A stretch of DNA of 64,000 nucleotides from Mesostigma viride. Lineage: Eukaryota; Streptophyta; Mesostigmatophyceae; Mesostigmatales; Mesostigmataceae. The stretch covers positions 800,568 to 864,567 of the forward strand of contig RPFO01000584.1 in NCBI GenBank assembly GCA_009746045.1. Direction: 5' to 3'. This document shows, piece after piece, positions 59,301-64,000 of the stretch (within the stretch, counting starts at the first letter, position 1; the number at the start of each line of letters is the position of its first letter). The notes below the pieces were generated by a model that searched no databases, had not been told where the DNA came from, and saw only the letters and a program-made list of their open reading frames with translations. The translations under genes were made by a program, and so were the position numbers.

Positions 59301-60225
59301 TTCATAAAGACAACAATTATTCAGTAAGAATTTAATAAATTAGGAACATATATCCGTTGGGAGTCACTGTTACACATATACCTGAAAAGGGGCATATGAT
59401 TTTAAATACATTCTGAGCTACAACCTGCACGTGCATGGGTTTAGTTAACTGGCACCTATACTAGAGGCCTGACATGGGGTGGAGCTTCAGTGCTTCCCCG
59501 CCTTCTCCTTCTCCCACACTGGGTGCTCCGCGTCCTTCTTCTCCGGCCCTGCCCATGGGTGCACCGGCCCCGCCTCCTCCTTCTCCTCACGGGACGATTC
59601 GCGCTCCACGCATGGCTGCAGCATCAGTTAGCACGGGCAAGACATAGCAGTAACCGCGCTATGGCTGTTCTAGCACCAGCCTAGCAGACTGCCATGATCA
59701 CTCAGCAAACCCACGACAGCTAAACCCTTGGCTGTCACAACCAGTCCATGCATCATTAAGTATGGGTACAGGGAAAGCTTCCCGCATATCCATGGCCATA
59801 TGGATGGCAGCAACACAACGACTTGCCCCCTAGCCCCCCGTGCACACACAAAAACGTGGGTCGTGGCTTCCACGCCCCATCCGCCATGCATGACAGCGCG
59901 TACCTTACTCGCATTCACACCGGGCTGCATCCCAGCGCCGTTGCTGTCCCCATGTGACACGTCGGCTGATTAAGCAGATACACAGCAGAGTCTGATGTAA
60001 ACCGCTAAACCCCAAACCCATGCAGACCACAGTCAAGGACGCGTGCATGTCAAGCCATGCCAATTGTGAACCGTACAGCAATTTACTTTTCAAGCCTGAA
60101 GAGGTGGATAGCAGATACTAGCCTGGAAGAGGTTACAGGGGCACATGTCCATTAGCGAGCGGAACAACACAGCATACACCCTACAAGCGTACCGCACAAT
60201 GTCCTCCTGCAATTGTCTGCAGATC
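59300..60225. other. Mostly unassigned sequence
   Basis: 59370-59470 resembles the LINE non-coding segment with GAAAAGGGGCATATG seen at 17740. 59490-59590 is a C-rich region with CTCCTTCTCC words. No gene supported. Confidence 0.4.
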
Positions 60226-60231
60226 TCCCAA

Positions 60232-60325
60232 TGCCGCAGACATCTCCACTGCTCTCATGGCGATTGCAAATGCTTCATGCCGCTGACATCTCCACTGCTC
60301 TCATGGCGATTGCAAATGCTTGATG
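60232..60325. repeat. 46-bp tandem repeat, two units
   Basis: Two near-identical units start TGCCGC at 60232 and 60278, with a partial third at 60324. Confidence 0.85.
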
Positions 60326-60400
60326 CCGCACCTCTGCTTACAGCAGAAAAGCTTCCTCCGGGCGAGGCACCTGACTGGAACCAACACCCATTCCTTGGCT

Positions 60401-61511
60401 TCACAACGTGGCCATGACAGCATCGTGAATCTGCTTCGCCAACGCCCACACTTCAGGACCCGCGCCCTGCACCGCCATGGCCACAGGCTGCACCGCTGCA
60501 ATCGATGCAGCATTCACTGCCTGCGCCGCACCATGTACTGCATGCACGAAAGCCAATCCTGGCTCGGTTATCATGGTCTTGCCCGATTCCTGCTGCTTCT
60601 TCTTCTTCGATGCGGTCATGCGCACTTTATACCCCTTCCTCTCCAAGCACGCCTTCAGCACCTGGCTCGTGCGGTGCTGAATATGCTTCTGAAGGCGCGC
60701 CTTCTAAACACGAAATGTTGGCAATGTATGATTCCCAAACGGCATGATAGGCACATAATCAGTCCCATTAATTGCTTTGCGGCAGTCAATGCACCAGAAC
60801 ACCTGTTGAAAAAAGAAGGTTATGCACGCTAGCGATTACCCGCGGCAAGAAGCAATCAACACGCCTCGCTAACAACTGCAACCACAATGTAATTCATGAC
60901 GGGCCACTCACCGCTACCCTGCTCTCCTGCTTCAATGTCTCCCCATTCTCAAGGCCTCCATTGTAAACCTCTCCGTCTTCACCATCGTCATCGTCTTCCT
61001 CTTCCTCCACTCCGACGTATCCGTGTTTCCTTTTCCTAAGATACCTAGGGTTGTTCAAGTCGTATGTGCGGCGTTGGCACACTTCCAACAAAATTTTGGC
61101 CGCCTCTACCCATTACCATTTATTCGTACTATCATAACATATCCAGGCGTTTGAAAAATCATTCCCTCGTTCGAACTTCTACCCCTGGGCGTCCATGACG
61201 AGGCAGTCACGACGGGACGCAGATGCACAAAAATAAAACAAGGCGACATCCCTTCAATCATTGACCAAAAAACAGAATACGCGCAGAACTTGGATTTCAA
61301 CACCACGCACCCATTACCAGCGAGCACGGCTGGCCTGCAACCGCCATCATTTCATAACCAGAAGCCAGGGCCCACACTCCATCCCGTTACCTCATCTTCC
61401 ACGCACGGCTTCCGCTGCTTCCCTCTGCTCTTTCGCATTCTCCGCCAGCAACCTCGCCTTCTCCTCGTCCAACAATCCACTAAGAATAAAATCCCCTCTA
61501 TTGGACGCCAT
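60401..61511 (-). CDS. Hypothetical three-exon gene with internal stop
   Basis: Read on the minus strand: exon 1 61511-61407 (ATG; donor GTGCGT), exon 2 61103-60912 (acceptor GTAGAG; donor GTGAGT) and exon 3 from 60802 (acceptor TTTTTTCAACAG). All junctions are phase 0. Exon 1 is a Glu/Ala-rich helix (LDEEKARLLAENAKEQ) that continues smoothly into exon 2 (AAKILLEVCQRRTYDLNN), followed by an acidic run. Exon 3 starts VFWCIDCRKAINGTDYV, a CxxC knuckle, with HIQHRTS later, suggesting a zinc finger. A TAG at codon 33 of exon 3 (60706-60704) would end the protein at 131 residues, yet the frame continues for 101 sense codons with coherent basic sequence (CLERKGYKVRMTASKKKK). It may be a decayed gene, a sequence error or a short true protein. 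It could be the second gene of a Harbinger element, since it diverges from one. Confidence 0.5.
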
Positions 61512-62065
61512 TCAGACGAACTTTGCTAGCGTCTTTTCACCGGCCCCAGCACACATAATCTATAGCCGCTTAATGACAACGGCCGACAACGACAACTGCT
61601 GAATAGGCGAAAAAGGCTGATAACTACATTTTTATATTTCGCTGCATTTGCTAATAGACACGCACGTTCTCCCACTTCTCCATTACAATATAATTATCCA
61701 TCTGGCCGTGTACAGGCAAAGATCCCCGAAGTAGCTTACTGAAACGTATCTTAGGCACGACTCACATGAGGCTCGGTGAACTCCGTCGGTGAACTCTTTG
61801 TGAACTGGGTCGACGGCCGGGTCGCCACCGGCGCTTCACCGGCCCTTCACTTCGAGTTCACGCACTCACATGGGTCGCAACGACGTTGTGAACTGCTCGC
61901 CAGTGAACTCGTTTGTGAACTGGCGGAGGCGCGGGAAGACAGCCCAGATTTCGCGGGAAAGGGCGCAAACGTCAAGCAAGTGCATGATGCATTCGGGCAT
62001 GCTGGCTAATAACATGCACGTCTTGTCCAGCTGTAAACCACTAACTTCTGCACCACTAATTTGAT
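61512..62065. other. Region between divergent genes
   Basis: 61770-61930 carries seven or more GTGAACT words and inverted AGTTCAC copies, which could be subterminal transposase-binding motifs. No gene is supported. Confidence 0.4.
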
Positions 62066-62125
62066 ACAGTGCTGCAGAAATATGATAAAAACGCGCCGGT
62101 GACCTGTCGTGCATGTCGCTTTTCC

Positions 62126-62161
62126 AGCTACCTGTCTGCGTTCGAACGCAGACAGGTAGCT
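62126..62161. repeat. 36-bp perfect palindrome
   Basis: AGCTACCTGTCTGCGTTC is followed directly by its exact reverse complement, with no spacer. Confidence 0.97.
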
Positions 62162-62259
62162 TTCTTTGCAAGTTTTTCCAGGTGTTGGTGCCAGTGCTTC
62201 TCTGTCGATATTGTTTCAAAGCCGGTTTGTTTATTGGCTGGGGACGACCCCAGAGCCGC

Positions 62260-62559
62260 CCGCCGTCACATGCACAAAACATGCCATATCTCGCTGGAGG
62301 CGTTCGGTTATTTACTGGAGAAAATCAGCCCGATCAGCGAGCCGAATCTCCGGACAACGGCGGGCGCGGGCTCCGGTTGGACGTGGTAAGACCCGAGCAA
62401 ATGCTCATTGGTGCATTAGAGTGGCTTTCTCATAGCTGCGACTATGGTACCTTGGAGCGTGCATATGGCATCGCTTCAAACACGTGGTCCAAAAATGGGG
62501 AACGCCCTGGCATTCTACGAGAACTTGAAGATGCTTTCAACAGCAAACAGCAAGCGTAG
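62260..62559 (+). pseudogene. PIF/Harbinger-like transposase N-terminal remnant
   Basis: Two frames joined near 62365 read CHISLEAFGYLLEKISPISE and then VRPEQMLIGALEWLSHSCDYG, TLERAYGIASNTW. This resembles the helical segment before the DDE domain in Harbinger-type transposases and HARBI1 (a phrase like F..LL..I.P, then PEQ.L...L.FLA.G..Y..L...F.IS..T). The DDE catalytic part is absent: coding ends at TAG 62557-62559 and microsatellite begins 100 bp later. The frame change suggests decay or a sequence error. Confidence 0.5.
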
Positions 62560-62640
62560 GTTCCGGTTGGACGCCTATGGTAACCTGGACTGTGTATACG
62601 TCGTCGCTCCAAACGCAATGCCCTGCCCACCCATACGTGC

Positions 62641-63115
<475 letters not shown>

Positions 63116-63116
63116 T

Positions 63117-64000
63117 CACACTCACTCACTCACTCACTCACTCACTCACTCACTCACTCACTCACTCACTCACTCACTCACTCACTCACTCACTCACTCA
63201 CTCACTCACTCACTCACTCACTCACTCACTCACTCACTCACTCACTCACTCACTCACTCACTCACTCACTCACTCACTCACTCACTCACTCACTCACTCA
63301 CTCACTCACTCACTCACTCACTCACTCACTCACTCACTCACTCACTCACTCACTCACTCACTCACTCACTCACTCACTCACTCACTCACTCACTCACTCA
63401 CTCACTCACTCACTCACTCACTCACTCACTCACTCACTCACTCACTCACTCACTCACTCACTCACTCACTCACTCACTCACTCACTCACTCACTCACTCA
63501 CTCACTCACTCACTCACTCACTCACTCACTCACTCACTCACTCACTCACTCACTCACTCACTCACTCACTCACTCACTCACTCACTCACTCACTCACTCA
63601 CTCACTCACTCACTCACTCACTCACTCACTCACTCACTCACTCACTCACTCACTCACTCACTCACTCACTCACTCACTCACTCACTCACTCACTCACTCA
63701 CTCACTCACTCACTCACTCACTCACTCACTCACTCACTCACTCACTCACTCACTCACTCACTCACTCACTCACTCACTCACTCACTCACTCACTCACTCA
63801 CTCACTCACTCACTCACTCACTCACTCACTCACTCACTCACTCACTCACTCACTCACTCACTCACTCACTCACTCACTCACTCACTCACTCACTCACTCA
63901 CTCACTCACTCACTCACTCACTCACTCACTCACTCACTCACTCACTCACTCACTCACTCACTCACTCACTCACTCACTCACTCACTCACTCACTCACTCA
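63117..64000. repeat. CTCA tetranucleotide array reaching the window end
   Basis: About 884 bp and some 220 units with no visible interruption; it continues past the window. It does not resemble plant or algal telomere repeats. Confidence 0.98.

Noticed and set aside
63117-64000. Telomere
   Set aside because: The CTCA unit lacks the TTTAGGG/TTAGGG pattern; a chromosome end cannot be claimed.

Overview
This window is eukaryotic nuclear DNA, not bacterial. Evidence is a spliced transporter gene with GT-AG introns, LTR, LINE, Penelope-like and DNA transposons, and long micro- and minisatellites. The one clear housekeeping gene is a plant-type sugar-phosphate/phosphate translocator, and the Penelope-like element carries its GIY-YIG domain at the N-terminus, a layout known from green algae and other protists. 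I infer a green alga, possibly an early-branching one with a large repetitive genome, but the sequence alone does not fix the species.

Layout. 1-1162: a 79-bp tandem repeat lying in a probable intron, then the terminal exon of an unrecognised gene. 1453-1667: a small inverted-repeat (MITE-like) element. 2220-12457: a ~1.45-kb tandem duplication whose first copy was split by a young 7.65-kb copia-like LTR retrotransposon (2353-10005). 12734-15534: a non-LTR element with RT, zinc finger and restriction-like endonuclease, broken by one frameshift in a C tract. 16.1-19.8 kb: a pile of LINE ORF1, ORF2 and 3'-UTR fragments in both orientations. 20946-24584 (minus): a 1,212-codon gene derived from a pogo/Tigger (CENP-B-like) transposase, with an altered catalytic triad and long Q-, H- and G-rich tails. 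25758-32407 (plus): the five-exon translocator gene, whose two largest introns are filled by a 46-bp and a 29-bp minisatellite.

33.2-40.8 kb is a nest of LINEs inserted into each other, with readable target-site duplications of 12 and 14 bp. 40.9-50.9 kb is mostly non-coding, with several tandem repeat families and a 27-bp-arm perfect palindrome. 50934-57394 is a Penelope-like element (N-terminal GIY-YIG, then RT) bounded by ~198-bp direct repeats; its RT is split by a 1.7-kb TTAA-flanked piggyBac-like element without a transposase. 57.4-59.3 kb holds minus-strand LINE 3' ends, one with a ~695-bp TGGA microsatellite. 60401-61511 (minus) is a three-exon hypothetical gene with an internal stop, lying head-to-head with a PIF/Harbinger-like transposase remnant at 62.2-62.6 kb. 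From 62.64 kb to the window end there is a compound microsatellite, finishing in at least 880 bp of a CTCA repeat.

Most of the sequence is therefore layered mobile DNA around two plausible host genes (the translocator and the transposase-derived gene) plus a few unrecognised exons. Introns, splice sites and frames were read by eye; no database search was possible.
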